6,605 bases of DNA from contig NIUZ01000118.1 in the NCBI GenBank assembly GCA_002254285.1, positions 1 to 6,605 of the forward strand, read 5' to 3'. Below, piece after piece: positions 6,532-6,605 of the stretch. Numbering within the stretch: position 1 is the stretch's first letter; every line of letters begins with the position of its first letter. Below the pieces are notes generated by a model. It was not told where the DNA came from and made no database searches. It worked only from the letters and a program-made list of their open reading frames with translations. Position numbers and translations under genes: made by a program. The DNA is from Bacteroidetes bacterium 4572_112 (GTDB lineage: Bacteria; Bacteroidota; Bacteroidia; Bacteroidales; UBA1556).

Positions 6532-6605
6532 TAGCTATGGAAATAATTTTTAACGCAGTAATAGGGAAATATAAACGATTTATATGGCGTGTTTTGGTAT
6601 TAATT

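Larger units (their letters stand above)
6418..6605. repeat. Long imperfect inverted-repeat element (MITE- or REP-like)
   Basis: The left arm (about 6418-6500) and right arm (about 6540-6605) are imperfect reverse complements over roughly 65-80 bases. Outermost AATACC pairs with GGTATT. CAAAATACGCTATA pairs with the complement of the TATGGCGTGTTTTG segment. CCTATTA (6476-6482) pairs with TAATAGG (6559-6565), and AAAAATTATTT (6489-6499) pairs perfectly with AAATAATTTTT (6541-6551). The left arm has about 10 extra bases that make its own small palindrome. No gene lies inside. The shape fits a miniature inverted-repeat transposable element or a foldable intergenic repeat. The right boundary may be beyond the window, and target duplications cannot be assigned. 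Confidence 0.65.

Noticed and set aside
1..6605. CRISPR array, tRNA or rRNA genes, or insertion sequence with transposase
   Set aside because: No regularly spaced repeats, cloverleaf or rRNA-like sequence, or transposase reading frame was seen. The only mobile-like sequence is the non-coding inverted-repeat element at the 3' end.

Overview
The window looks like a chromosomal segment from a member of the Bacteroidota. It is AT-rich, starts lack Shine-Dalgarno sites, two genes carry Bacteroidota-style lipoprotein signals, and all three large genes are alpha-glucan enzymes of kinds common in Sus-like (starch utilisation) loci. The genus cannot be fixed from sequence alone.

Layout. Positions 1-362 hold two short same-frame reading frames. 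The first (3-164) is the unrecognised 3' end of a gene. The second (192-362) resembles a broken piece of a Bacteroidota zinc-metalloprotease-like family and probably reflects gene decay. Positions 363-709 have no convincing gene, but hold an AT-rich inverted repeat, one -7-like promoter motif, a 9-bp tandem repeat and an imperfect palindrome just before the operon. Positions 710-6301 are a tight plus-strand operon of three full-length glycoside hydrolase family 13 (GH13) genes with 14-bp and 23-bp spacers: a SusA-like neopullulanase/cyclomaltodextrinase (745-2544), a large multidomain amylase lipoprotein with a starch-binding CBM48-like module (2559-4904), and a compact amylase-like lipoprotein (4928-6301). 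A rho-independent terminator follows at 6326-6364. The last ~180 bases are a long imperfect inverted repeat around a core with a CTGAG..GTCGAAG motif, and look like a small non-coding mobile or REP-like element that may run past the window.

Inferred teamwork. The second enzyme probably sits on the cell surface (lipid-anchored Cys followed by Glu-Asp-Asp) and makes the first cuts in starch or glycogen. The third is a lipoprotein without that acidic export signal, so more likely faces the periplasm. The first would be the periplasmic enzyme that breaks imported oligosaccharides. No SusC/SusD transporter, SusR-type regulator or alpha-glucosidase lies in the window.

Most notable points. (1) The first GH13 gene has lost its signal peptide to an apparent one-base deletion: a clean signal peptide is encoded upstream from ATG 710, and one extra A in the AAA run at 713-715 would restore it. 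(2) The second enzyme has Gln where GH13 region IV usually has His (Asn-Gln-Asp instead of Asn-His-Asp). (3) The downstream inverted-repeat element. I found no evidence of a wholly new system; the window is best read as a small orphan alpha-glucan operon with these oddities.
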